A DNA stretch of 48,255 nucleotides from positions 1 to 48,255 of the forward strand of contig JAKPGL010000216.1 in the NCBI GenBank assembly GCA_029550925.1, given 5' to 3'. How positions within the stretch are numbered: position 1 is the first letter of the stretch; every line of letters starts with the position of its first letter. A program made the position numbers and the translations under genes. Positions 31,612 to 40,474 of this stretch are shown piece after piece. Under the pieces are notes generated by a model. That model did not search any database and had not been told where the DNA came from. It was given only the letters and a program-made list of their open reading frames with translations. This stretch comes from Planctomycetota bacterium. GTDB taxonomy: Bacteria > Planctomycetota > Planctomycetia > Pirellulales > Thermoguttaceae.

Positions 31612-34011
31612 ATGGAAAAACGGTTTATCCTATTTTTAGTGCTTTCTTTTGGTATTTTGGTGGGGTACCAGTACTTGATGTTATTGCTGTTTCCGCCGGC
31701 GCCGAAAAAGCAGGTGGTCAAGAACCCCCCCGAAGTGGCTAAAGAGGCGAAACCTGAGCAAGCCCCTGAACAGAAGCCAAAACCCAAAGAAAAAGAAAAG
31801 GAAACTCCAAGCCCCGTAGGCCAAAAAACAACCCCAAAAGAGGATAAAGAATCCCCTCAAGAGAAGGTTGTCCCTGAAGAAAAGCCTGCTAAAGCTGAGC
31901 CTAAGCCGGAAGAGAAAGAAGTCTTTCCCCCAGAACAGGGGGTAACACTTGGTTCGGCAGACCCGGCCAGCCCTTATCGGATGCTCGTAACCCTTACCAA
32001 TCGGGGGGCAGCTATTGTTTCGGTCGAATTGAATAGTCCACGCTACCAGGACCTGAGCGACCCGGAAGGCATGTTTTATGATCGAAGTGGGTATCTGGGC
32101 CGGGTTTGGCTCCGGGACGGCCAGGATGGGGAAGGCTGTCGGGTAGATGTGGTTGGGCCTGGTACACCGGCTGAGGGGGCTGGACTTCGTGTAGGAGACA
32201 TCATTCAGGCAGTGGACGACACCCCTATTCAGGGGTCGAAAGGTCTCCGGGAAGCTCTGGCCAAGACCCGTCCGAACCAAACCATTCGACTCCGGGTGCT
32301 CCGTAGTGGGCAGACCTTGGACCTGGAGGCGCGGTTGGCAGCGCGGCCCCTGGCGGTCATTCGGCCTGAAAAGTTGGATCCGTTTTCCTTTTTGATGACG
32401 TTAGCCCGGGTGGATGACGCCGAATTAGGCTGCCGACCGCCGTCCCGTGAAGAACCAGCAGGCCGTCCGCCAGCGGATTTGGACAAGGAACTGCCAGGCG
32501 TTCGATTGCGACGGGTTACCTGGGAGATCGTTCGATCGAGTGCGTTGGAGGTGGTTTTTCGGCGGCGGTTACTCCGGTGGAATTTAGAGGTTACGAAGAC
32601 ATATCGGTTGGCTGCCCTTCCGGCCGAGCAGTCCGATGATCCGTCGGCCAAGGCGTATCATTTATCGTTGGAGATCGGTTTGCGCAACCTGGATGAGCGC
32701 ACCCACCAAGTGGCTTATCAATTGGATGGGCCGAATGGATTGCCGATCGAAGGCTGGTGGTATGCGGCCAAAGTGAGCCGAAGTTGGGGGGCGGTGGGGC
32801 TTCGGGACGTGGCGGTGGCGTTGGGCGATTCGGTGGGGCAGTTGGTGAGTTGTCAAAAAATTGCCGACCATGCGGTCGATGCCTTGCCCTGGAAGGGGAC
32901 GCCGGTCCGGTTTATCGGCGTGGACGCCCAGTATTTTTCGGCCATCCTTTTGCCGCAGCAAGGGGAAGACAATTGGGTTGCCGAGGCTTGGCCGATGTTG
33001 GCCGGTCCCGCACCGCCGGATCATAAGCAATTGGCCAACGCGACGTTCCGGCTCGTAGGGATGGTGTACGAGTTGAAACCAGGCCAATCGCTTCGGCAGG
33101 AATATACCGTGTTTGTCGGGCCGAAACGGCCGGGGTTGTTGGCTCATTACGGGCTGAGCGATTTGGTTTATTACGGTTGGTTCGGCTGGGTGGCCAAGCC
33201 GTTGGCTGGGTTGCTGCATTTCTTTTACAGCGTTGTAGGCAATTACGGGATTGCCATTATCTTGCTGACGGTGGTGGTTCGGCTTTGTATGTTTCCGTTG
33301 AGTAAAAAGCAGACGCTCAACGCGCTGAAGATGCAACAGCTCCAGCCGGAAATCAAGAAAATCTACGAAAAATACAAAAATGATCTGGAGGCTCGGACCC
33401 GCGCCCAGCAGGAACTCTTCCGTAAACATAATTATAACCCATTGGGCGGATGCTTGATTATCTTCCTGCAATTGCCGATCTTTGTGGCCCTGTATCGGGC
33501 GCTGATGGTGGACGTGGAATTGCGGCAAGCGCCGCTCCTGTCCGAGGCGATTCGATGGTGCTCGAACCTATCGGCCCCGGATATGTTCTACGATTGGAGT
33601 CGGCTGATGCCGGAGTTTGTCAATCGGGGCCAGGGGTTTTTCGGATTGGGACCGTATCTGAATGTGCTGCCGATCCTCACCATCGCCCTGTTTCTCTGGC
33701 AGCAGAAGAAGATGATGCCTCCGCCGGCCGATGAACAGGCAGCCATGCAGCAGAAGGTGATGACCTTCATGATGGTCTTTATGGGACTGCTGTTCTACAA
33801 AGTGGCCAGCGGGCTGTGTCTGTATTTTATCGTGTCCACTCTTTGGGGGATGGGCGAGCGAAAGTTTCTGCCTAAATCCTTGCCCTCGGATGAGGCCCCG
33901 GCAAAACCCACCGATACGCCGACCCTTTGGCAAAAACTTCAGAAGCTCTGGAGCTCCGACGGCGCCGGGGCAGGAGAGACCAAAAAGAAAAGGAGCCGAG
34001 ACCGCCGCTAA
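31612..34011 (+). CDS. yidC: Membrane protein insertase YidC with inserted PDZ domain
   Basis: A 799-residue YidC/Oxa1 insertase, larger than the usual 550-600. After the first membrane helix (8-28) comes a Lys/Glu/Pro-rich linker (31-108). The periplasmic P1 domain is then interrupted by a PDZ-like domain (about 160-245) with GTPAEGAGLRVGDIIQAVDD and TIRLRVLRSGQTLDLEARL. P1 resumes and runs to about 510. The insertase core follows with YGIAIILLTVVVRLCMFPLS, NPLGGCLIIFLQLPIF and FMMVFMGLLFYKVASGLCLYF, ending in a basic tail (KKKRSRDRR) that can contact the ribosome. It is essential for insertion of membrane proteins. The 240 bases upstream contain no gene I can support. The endonuclease III gene follows after 70 bases. 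Confidence 0.97.
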   Translation: MEKRFILFLVLSFGILVGYQYLMLLLFPPAPKKQVVKNPPEVAKEAKPEQAPEQKPKPKEKEKETPSPVGQKTTPKEDKESPQEKVVPEEKPAKAEPKPEEKEVFPPEQGVTLGSADPASPYRMLVTLTNRGAAIVSVELNSPRYQDLSDPEGMFYDRSGYLGRVWLRDGQDGEGCRVDVVGPGTPAEGAGLRVGDIIQAVDDTPIQGSKGLREALAKTRPNQTIRLRVLRSGQTLDLEARLAARPLAVIRPEKLDPFSFLMTLARVDDAELGCRPPSREEPAGRPPADLDKELPGVRLRRVTWEIVRSSALEVVFRRRLLRWNLEVTKTYRLAALPAEQSDDPSAKAYHLSLEIGLRNLDERTHQVAYQLDGPNGLPIEGWWYAAKVSRSWGAVGLRDVAVALGDSVGQLVSCQKIADHAVDALPWKGTPVRFIGVDAQYFSAILLPQQGEDNWVAEAWPMLAGPAPPDHKQLANATFRLVGMVYELKPGQSLRQEYTVFVGPKRPGLLAHYGLSDLVYYGWFGWVAKPLAGLLHFFYSVVGNYGIAIILLTVVVRLCMFPLSKKQTLNALKMQQLQPEIKKIYEKYKNDLEARTRAQQELFRKHNYNPLGGCLIIFLQLPIFVALYRALMVDVELRQAPLLSEAIRWCSNLSAPDMFYDWSRLMPEFVNRGQGFFGLGPYLNVLPILTIALFLWQQKKMMPPPADEQAAMQQKVMTFMMVFMGLLFYKVASGLCLYFIVSTLWGMGERKFLPKSLPSDEAPAKPTDTPTLWQKLQKLWSSDGAGAGETKKKRSRDRR

Positions 34012-34081
34012 ATGGCCGGTGCGGCGCCGTCGGGTCTTTTGACGGGGAAAAATTTCCGTTCCCATCCGGCCGACATGCTAT

Positions 34082-34801
34082 GTGAAACCTACTCCGTCCG
34101 AAAATTACCGGAACCAGAATCGGCGTCGAAAAATTGGCCTCCCCTGGACGCCGGCGGAGATTTGCCGACGTCTGCGCCGTCTGTATGGGCCGATCCAACC
34201 GCCGTCCGCAGAACCAGTCCTGAATAGCCTGATTCGGACGGTGCTTTCCCAGCACACGTCGGCTGCTGGGTGTCAGGCGGCGTGGGAATCGCTCCGAAAA
34301 CGATTTCCTACCTGGCAGGCGGTCCTTCGGGCGTCCAGGGATGAGATTGTCCAGGCGATTCGACCGGCCGGCCTAGCCCGCCAGCGGGCCAATACCATCC
34401 AGGCGATCTTGCAGGAGCTAAAAACCCGGCAGGGCAAGCTTTCGTTAGAGTTTCTCCACGGCTGGCCCACTGAAAAAGCCCTGGAATATCTGGTACATTT
34501 TCCAGGCGTTGGACCGAAGACGGCTGGATGTGTGCTGCTATTTGCCTGCGGGCGTCCGGTCTTGCCGGTGGATACCCATGTGCATCGGGTGACTCGACGG
34601 CTGGGGCTAGTTCCCCCCAAATGTTCGCCCGCCCAAGCCCAGCAGTTGCTGGGCCGGCAGGTTCCGGGGCGGCGGATGTTGGAGTTTCACCTGCAACTGA
34701 TCCGGCACGGACGGCAGACCTGTTTGGCCCGGCAACCGCGGTGTTGTCGGTGCCCCTTGGCCCAGAAGTGCCTCTTCTTTCTGGAAAGCAAGGCAATCTA
34801 G
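34082..34801 (+). CDS. Endonuclease III-family DNA glycosylase
   Basis: A 239-residue HhH-GPD glycosylase for oxidised pyrimidines in base-excision repair. LIRTVLSQHTSAAGC is the early helix motif, FPGVGPKTAGCVLLFACG the helix-hairpin-helix with the catalytic lysine, and LPVDTHVHRVTRRLG holds the catalytic aspartate. The C-terminal iron-sulfur loop is complete as C-x6-C-x2-C-x5-C (CLARQPRCCRCPLAQKC). The start is GTG at 34082 with no strong ribosome site. It lies 70 bases after yidC and may be read through from it. Confidence 0.93.
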   Translation: MKPTPSENYRNQNRRRKIGLPWTPAEICRRLRRLYGPIQPPSAEPVLNSLIRTVLSQHTSAAGCQAAWESLRKRFPTWQAVLRASRDEIVQAIRPAGLARQRANTIQAILQELKTRQGKLSLEFLHGWPTEKALEYLVHFPGVGPKTAGCVLLFACGRPVLPVDTHVHRVTRRLGLVPPKCSPAQAQQLLGRQVPGRRMLEFHLQLIRHGRQTCLARQPRCCRCPLAQKCLFFLESKAI

Positions 34802-35111
34802 GCAATCTGTCCTGAATGGCTAGACTTTTCCGGTCGGGAAATGGCTATCTAACGTATCGAAAGTATCGAGTCGATCCAAGGGTAATGTGTGGACATGGGC
34901 GTCCTGTGTGGCCGTAAGGCGAAAAGCGATCCTACCTCTAACGGGGTATTAGAGAGGGCGGTTGATTGCCGTAACCCAATGGGGAGATGTTTGTCCAGGG
35001 AGGAAGTTGCTTTTCTCCCTAGGATACCGGCGCCGACCATACCGCCGATCTTGGTTCCCAACGGGGGGAGGGCAAGGCCTGCTTTGCCCTTGGAACAAAA
35101 AAGAGGCCCGC
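34802..35111. other. Leader of the PAP2-like gene with a hairpin next to the ribosome site
   Basis: No gene is supported in this 310-base stretch. AGGGCAA (35069-35075) pairs with TTGCCCT (35084-35090) around an 8-base loop, ending 11 bases before the AAGAGG ribosome site of the next gene. It may tune translation. The open frame that runs in from 34962 is explained by chance extension of the PAP2 frame. Confidence 0.5.
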
Positions 35112-36278
35112 TTGTCTATAAGCCGAGGAGTCCAACTTGCTCTGATCCTTTGGGGGGGACTCTGGGGAGGGGGCGTGTTGATGGCCCAAACCAGACAGGG
35201 GCCGACCTTCTGGACGCCGCCCGAAGAACTTCTCGCACCGCCTTCCCGAACCGGCTGCTTTCCTTGCGGGACAGAGACGCCTTTCTGGTCGGACGCCAAC
35301 CCGTCGGCATGGGGCGAAGGGCCGGAACTTGCTCTGTTGCCCACGACGCAGCAGGAGCAGGGAACGCCCCCGGAGGCGACACCGCCGGCCGGCCCTCTAT
35401 TCTTAGAAAATGGAGAAACCACTTCTTCCGAGGGACTTTTAAGTCCCGAAGGAGCCTTTTCTGAACCGCCCGTCTCATGGGGCTGGAGTGAGCTGCCGCC
35501 GCCCGATTTAACGGAAGAAGAACTCGAACCGTTCCGCTGGCTTCGGTATCGTCGCCAAGTCCACGCTCGAGTTCGGCTCCTATTCCAAAACGTCCTAGAA
35601 GACCACCGCCATTTCTATAGTTGGCCCACCGTGCGGGACCTGGGACTAGGACTGGCCTTGGGCGCCGTCTTTGCCAACACCTCGGTCGATGAACATTTCC
35701 GAGATTGGTACCAGGAGGATGTCCGGAGCCGGGGGCTGGATAACTTCTCTTCGTTCTGGAAACCCTGGGGAGAAGGCGTCTATTTTCTCCCCGCCTATGC
35801 CGGGCTGGCGATGTTGAGCATCTTCTGTCCAGAACAACCCGTGCTCGGACCGGCAGGCTCGTTCAGCGCCAGGGTCTCTCGGGCGTATCTGGTCGGTTTT
35901 CCTTCGTTGCTTTTTTTACAGGCCATGACCGGCGGCGGCCGACCCGGTGAACATTTTGCCTGGTCTCAATGGCGGCCCTTTGAAGACACCAACGGCGTGA
36001 GCGGCCATGCATTTATCGGCGCTGTGCCGTTTATCACCGCCGCCCAGATGACGGATCGACCGCTGCTTCAGGCGGCTTTCTACCTGGGTTCCGTATTGCC
36101 TGCGTGGTCCCGCATCAATGACGACGCCCATTACCTTTCCCAGGTGTGTCTCGGCTGGTGGTTGGCCTACTTGGCCTGTCGGGCGGTGAACGAAACGGAA
36201 ACCGGCCAGCGGCCTTGGACATTAGTTCCTATCGCCGGCAGCAACCAGATCGGCCTCGGCCTGGTCTTCACCCGATAA
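35112..36278 (+). CDS. Exported PAP2-superfamily phosphatase-like protein
   Basis: A 388-residue protein. The start is taken as TTG at 35112: AGAGG lies 5 bases upstream and the following residues form a signal peptide (SISRGVQLALILWGGLWGGG, cleavage near VLMAQT). A Pro/Glu-rich linker (about 30-140) precedes the PAP2 core, which has hydrophobic helices, GGGRPGEHFAW, the second motif NGVSGHAFIG and the third motif SRINDDAHYLSQV. The Ser, Arg and catalytic His residues are kept, but the lysine of motif 1 is not evident and the final Asp of motif 3 (SR-x5-H-x3-D) is Gln. Activity on lipid or polyprenyl phosphates is therefore doubtful. It converges with the asparagine synthetase gene. Confidence 0.78.
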   Translation: MSISRGVQLALILWGGLWGGGVLMAQTRQGPTFWTPPEELLAPPSRTGCFPCGTETPFWSDANPSAWGEGPELALLPTTQQEQGTPPEATPPAGPLFLENGETTSSEGLLSPEGAFSEPPVSWGWSELPPPDLTEEELEPFRWLRYRRQVHARVRLLFQNVLEDHRHFYSWPTVRDLGLGLALGAVFANTSVDEHFRDWYQEDVRSRGLDNFSSFWKPWGEGVYFLPAYAGLAMLSIFCPEQPVLGPAGSFSARVSRAYLVGFPSLLFLQAMTGGGRPGEHFAWSQWRPFEDTNGVSGHAFIGAVPFITAAQMTDRPLLQAAFYLGSVLPAWSRINDDAHYLSQVCLGWWLAYLACRAVNETETGQRPWTLVPIAGSNQIGLGLVFTR

Positions 36279-36452
36279 GCCGAGGGGCCTTGCACATCTC
36301 GGGCTTCCGACGGGATGAAGTGCACCAGCCGTCGTCCTCCTGGTTTCCCGGCGAAGGCCTCCCGATTCGGGAATGTCCTTTCCGCCCGCGCAAAGCTGTC
36401 TGGTTCCTTCGTTCCGCGGAAATACTCCCTTCTGAAGAACTCTCTGGTAGAT

Positions 36453-38423
36453 TCAGGAAGTCCCCCAAAAGCTGTCGTACCAGAGTTTCAAATTGACGAT
36501 TCGCCAAAGAATTGCATTTCGGCTCGATTGGCGTTCATAGTGGAGAAGGGAATTCCATTGATCGAGGACTTTGGCAATTTCCACATATTCGGCCAGAAAG
36601 GATTCTTTTTCTTTCTGCAACAGAGGTTTCCAGCTTTCGGCGAGTTCGGCAAGCCAGCGGTCCTGAGGAATGGCAAACCCGATTTTATCTCTGCGGAGGC
36701 GGATTTTTTCCGGCAGGATTCCTTTGAGCGATTCCCGAAGGAGGTATTTACTGACGTTTTGGTGAATTTTGTAAGCACTTGGCAAACTCATCAGCCATTC
36801 CACAAACCGATAGTCGAGAAAAGGCAATCGGGTTTCAATGCTAAACGCCATGGAATTGCGATCTTCGTATTTTAGGAGTCTTGGCAATCGGATGCGCAGT
36901 TCTCGGTATAGATTGGCGTTGAGGGAAGACGTTTCATATTCGTACCCGATGAATTGAAGCAGCAGGTTTCGTACCTCTTTTTCTCGACCTCGGAAAAACG
37001 GGGTATTATGCTTCGTAAGATACCAGTACCGGATTCTTCGAGGCAGAAACAGAAAGGCAACCCTCCACAAATAGGAAGGCGTCGTCCATAGCTCCCAAGG
37101 AATGCAGTGCAACCGCCCGCTCTTTAGGAGACTAAACGAATGAATAGGAATATGTTTTTGTATATATCCAGCCAAAATTTCGTCCGCCCCTTGCCCGTCC
37201 AGAAGGACCTTCATCCCCGCCTGATGCGCCAGCCTCATGACGCAATACTGTGCATAAATCGAAAGCGATCCGAAAGGCTCCTCCTGAAAGTAAATCAGGT
37301 CCTTTAAGTCCTCTTGGAGCGAACAGCTATCCGGCGACGTAAAGTGTGCCTTGACGCCCGTTGTGCGGATGACCTCCTCCACAAAGGATCGTTCGCTAAT
37401 CGGCAGTCCTGGAAAGTCCGCCGTAAACGTACAGAAAGTCGAACTGCGCCGCTGGGGAACAAACGAAGGATGGTCCCACCACTTTTTCGCCGCCGTACAG
37501 ACGATCGACGAAGAGTCCAATCCGCCGGATAAACAACTGCCCACTGGTACATCGCTTCGCAGTCTCAATCGGATGGCGTCTTCAAACAAAGCGCGGAACT
37601 TTTCCGTACACTCCTTTTCTTGTTCCGGGGTCGTTTCTTCCAGAGAAGGATTGAACTCCAGATGATAAAACTTCTCCACCTGGAGAGTTCTTCTACGCAG
37701 GTCGAATTCCAGACAATGACCGGGAGGCAATTGGCGAATCGATGTAAAGAACGTCTCGTCCGTAAAATCGTGCATTCCGAAATAGAGATAAGGAATGACT
37801 GCATGGGGATTCGGCTGACCTGGTCCCCACGGCAACAGCGCAAGCGCTTTGATTTCAGAAGCAAAAGCGAAATTCTTTCCGTCGAATAAATAATAGAAAG
37901 GTTTGATTCCCCATCGGTCTCTGGCGCAGAAGAGGATATGTTTTTTCCGGTCGTAAATGCAAAATCCCCACATCCCGTTGAATCGGTGGAGGCACTGTTT
38001 TCCCCATTTTACATACGCGGCCAGAATCACCTCGGTATCCGATTGGGTCTTCAAGGAGAACCCTTCTTGTTGGAGTTCTTCTCGCAGTTCTATATAGTTA
38101 TACACTTCTCCATTATAGACGATCCAAACGTCCCCTTCCGCATAGGACATGGGCTGATGTCCGGAGGGGCTAAGATCGATAATGCTCAGCCTCCGATGCC
38201 CCAAAAGACCATTTCCACCCCGAAAAGGCATCGCCTCCAACAGGGGCATTTCCGATCGCAACTCTTCCATGCTTTCTGCCCCAAGGGCAGGGAAAAGTCG
38301 ATCCTCTTTGAATACCAGATATCCCTCGTCGTCTGGCCCACGATGCCGCAGTCGCTGCAAGGCTTTCTGACAAAGGTGCAAATCCACTTCGCCATCCGGA
38401 AAGATACCCAAAATGCCGCACAT
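36453..38423 (-). CDS. asnB: Asparagine synthetase, glutamine-hydrolysing
   Basis: A 656-residue two-domain enzyme. The start at ATG 38423 places the nucleophilic Cys at residue 2 (MCGILGIF), and AAGGA lies about 8 bases before it. The N-terminal glutaminase domain has RLRHRGPDDEGY, HRRLSIIDLSPSGHQPM and YNGEVYNY. The synthetase domain has the pyrophosphate loop VGSCLSGGLDSSSIV and LDGQGADEILAGY. It makes Asn or amidates another substrate; WbpS-like relatives act in surface polysaccharide synthesis and cannot be excluded. By eye its base composition is clearly lower in GC than the glycosidase and activator genes next to it. It begins 84 bases after the activator gene ends on the same strand. 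Confidence 0.93.
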   Translation of the reverse strand: MCGILGIFPDGEVDLHLCQKALQRLRHRGPDDEGYLVFKEDRLFPALGAESMEELRSEMPLLEAMPFRGGNGLLGHRRLSIIDLSPSGHQPMSYAEGDVWIVYNGEVYNYIELREELQQEGFSLKTQSDTEVILAAYVKWGKQCLHRFNGMWGFCIYDRKKHILFCARDRWGIKPFYYLFDGKNFAFASEIKALALLPWGPGQPNPHAVIPYLYFGMHDFTDETFFTSIRQLPPGHCLEFDLRRRTLQVEKFYHLEFNPSLEETTPEQEKECTEKFRALFEDAIRLRLRSDVPVGSCLSGGLDSSSIVCTAAKKWWDHPSFVPQRRSSTFCTFTADFPGLPISERSFVEEVIRTTGVKAHFTSPDSCSLQEDLKDLIYFQEEPFGSLSIYAQYCVMRLAHQAGMKVLLDGQGADEILAGYIQKHIPIHSFSLLKSGRLHCIPWELWTTPSYLWRVAFLFLPRRIRYWYLTKHNTPFFRGREKEVRNLLLQFIGYEYETSSLNANLYRELRIRLPRLLKYEDRNSMAFSIETRLPFLDYRFVEWLMSLPSAYKIHQNVSKYLLRESLKGILPEKIRLRRDKIGFAIPQDRWLAELAESWKPLLQKEKESFLAEYVEIAKVLDQWNSLLHYERQSSRNAILWRIVNLKLWYDSFWGTS

Positions 38424-38507
38424 GGATTCTTCCTTGGGTGAAGGATTCAAGACTTTGCATGTTCCCTGCCGAACTTCTTGTCCCTTCTCGGCCGAAAAGC
38501 TCCCTGT

Positions 38508-40421
38508 TCATTTCGGCGAGGAATTCCATCCAACGTTTTCCGGGAAGAGCATCGACTCGGCGAATGCGGCGGCGAAGTCCGGCTCGGCGGCCAGGTCGAT
38601 GTGCAGGGCCGTTCGCGCCAGCCGTTCCGCCTCCGCCTGGGCTTGGCGAGAAATCGCAAAAAGCCGAGCCCCCGCCAACGCCGTATTGCCTAAAAACCGA
38701 ATCCGTTCTACCGGCACTTCCGGCGGCAGTAGTCCGATCCGCTGCGCATTGCGCCGACGGATGTAATTGCCAAAACCACCGGCTAAAAATACCGCGTCCA
38801 AATCCAGGGGCCTCAGGCCGGCTCGGCGCAGGAGGAGTCGGATACCGGCCCGAATCGCACCGGCGGCCAATTGCAGTTGGCGAACATCCCGCTGGGTCAA
38901 TAGGATCGATTCGCCCGTAGCCGTCTGCTCCGCAGGACAAACGACAAAAGCCGGTTCCCCATTGGTCTGGATCCATCGGTCGCCTCCGGCTTCGTTGGAT
39001 CGTTCCGGCCGACAAAGCCGACCGTCCGGCCGAAGCCCACCAAGCCGGAGCAGTTCCGCAGCCAGGTCCACCAAGGCCGATCCGCACATTCCCTTGGGGC
39101 GTTCACTGCCGATGGTTCGGATATGCCACTGGCCGTCGAAGAAGATCCGTTCAATGGCGCCCGGGGCGGCTCGCATTCCGTGGCGGATCCGTGCCCCTTC
39201 GAAGGCAGGCCCGGCCGCCGTGGCCGCCGCAAAAAGCCGACTCCCGGCTGCCAGCACAATTTCCCCATTGGTGCCGATATCCAAAAACAAGGTGGGCCGA
39301 TCTTGCTGGGCCAAGCCGGCCGCCGTCATCCCCGCCACAATATCCCCGCCCACATAACCGCCGATGACCGGCGCCACATACACCAGGCCGGCCGGGTGGA
39401 TCCGAAGCCCCAAGCCAGCCGCTTGTCCCACCAAGCTGCCGCCTACCGCCGGGGTAAACGGCACTTCGCCCAAATACCGAGGTGTAATCCCGCAGACCAG
39501 ATGTTGCATCGTCGTATTGCCGACCAGGCTCAGATAATAAATCTCCTGGCGGCCGATGCCGGCCTGTTCGGCCAATTGGCCGATCAATTGGTCAATGGCC
39601 GAAATGACCGCCGAGCGAAGCTCCTCCAGGCAGCCCGGGCTCCGCTGGGCGTAGCTAATCCGGCTGATCACGTCGTCGCCGAAGGCGGTCTGGGGATTCA
39701 GCTCCGCCCGGACAGCCAATTCTCGGCCCGTAGGCAGGTGGATCAGAGCGGCCGCCAACGTGGTGGTCCCTATATCCACCGCTACGGCATGGTGCCGGTC
39801 GGTCGTATCGCCGGGTTCAAAATCCAGCAGGCAATTGTCGGCCAAAACCGCCGTCCCCTGAAAACCACACTGCCGAATCCGATCGGGCAACTGGCGCAGC
39901 ATCGGCCAATCCGCCCGGAGCGGCTTTTCCCCGCTCGTGGGACGTTCTTCTCCGTTGGGCGAATCCGGCTGAAGTGCTCTTGCCAGGCGCTCTATATCTG
40001 GCTTGTCGTCCTGTCGGCTGGGCGGCGGGAGGACCACAAAACGTTTGACCACCGGCGGCTGGATCGGGAAATCGGCCAGGACTTGGCCTACCAGCAAGAT
40101 TTTAGCGGCCGTCTGGGCCAGCGTGGCCTCCGGCACATGGACTACCAGGGCCTGGCGGACCGGCGTCTGGCAAGCCAATCGCCAACCGGTCTTCAGTTCT
40201 TCTGCAGAGAACCGGCGTTTTTCTTGGTCGGTGGGCGTTCCGGCGCCTTTCAGAAGCCGAACCCGGCATTTGCCGCACAGTCCCTCCCCGCCGCAGGGCA
40301 TTTGAAGTTCCAGTCCTGCCTGGGCCGCCGCCTCAACAAGCAGGGCGCCTGGCGGCACATGGACCGTGGGACCCGACGGCTCAAATCGGACAGGAATGAG
40401 AGAAGAATTTTCATCCATCAC
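38508..40421 (-). CDS. Ferredoxin-ASKHA corrinoid-activator protein (RACo/RamA-like, DUF4445)
   Basis: A 637-residue protein. The N-terminal 2Fe-2S ferredoxin domain has Cys43, Cys49 and Cys52 (PCGGEGLCGKCRVRL) and a fourth Cys in RLACQTPV (Cys84). After a linker comes an actin-fold ATPase: AVAVDIGTTTLAAALIHLPTG, SLVGNTTMQHLVCGI, LFLDIGTNGEIVLA, MCGSALVDLAAELLRLG and VFLAGGFGNYIRR. Proteins of this type use ATP to push an electron onto the cobalt of corrinoid proteins, reactivating methyltransferases. No corrinoid protein or methyltransferase is in the window, so the client lies elsewhere. It starts 53 bases after the large glycosidase-like gene ends. Confidence 0.9.
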   Translation of the reverse strand: MMDENSSLIPVRFEPSGPTVHVPPGALLVEAAAQAGLELQMPCGGEGLCGKCRVRLLKGAGTPTDQEKRRFSAEELKTGWRLACQTPVRQALVVHVPEATLAQTAAKILLVGQVLADFPIQPPVVKRFVVLPPPSRQDDKPDIERLARALQPDSPNGEERPTSGEKPLRADWPMLRQLPDRIRQCGFQGTAVLADNCLLDFEPGDTTDRHHAVAVDIGTTTLAAALIHLPTGRELAVRAELNPQTAFGDDVISRISYAQRSPGCLEELRSAVISAIDQLIGQLAEQAGIGRQEIYYLSLVGNTTMQHLVCGITPRYLGEVPFTPAVGGSLVGQAAGLGLRIHPAGLVYVAPVIGGYVGGDIVAGMTAAGLAQQDRPTLFLDIGTNGEIVLAAGSRLFAAATAAGPAFEGARIRHGMRAAPGAIERIFFDGQWHIRTIGSERPKGMCGSALVDLAAELLRLGGLRPDGRLCRPERSNEAGGDRWIQTNGEPAFVVCPAEQTATGESILLTQRDVRQLQLAAGAIRAGIRLLLRRAGLRPLDLDAVFLAGGFGNYIRRRNAQRIGLLPPEVPVERIRFLGNTALAGARLFAISRQAQAEAERLARTALHIDLAAEPDFAAAFAESMLFPENVGWNSSPK

Positions 40422-40474
40422 AATCTGCTTCCATATACCAGGTCCGTGGCCTCCTTCCCTGCTCTGACCAAGGA

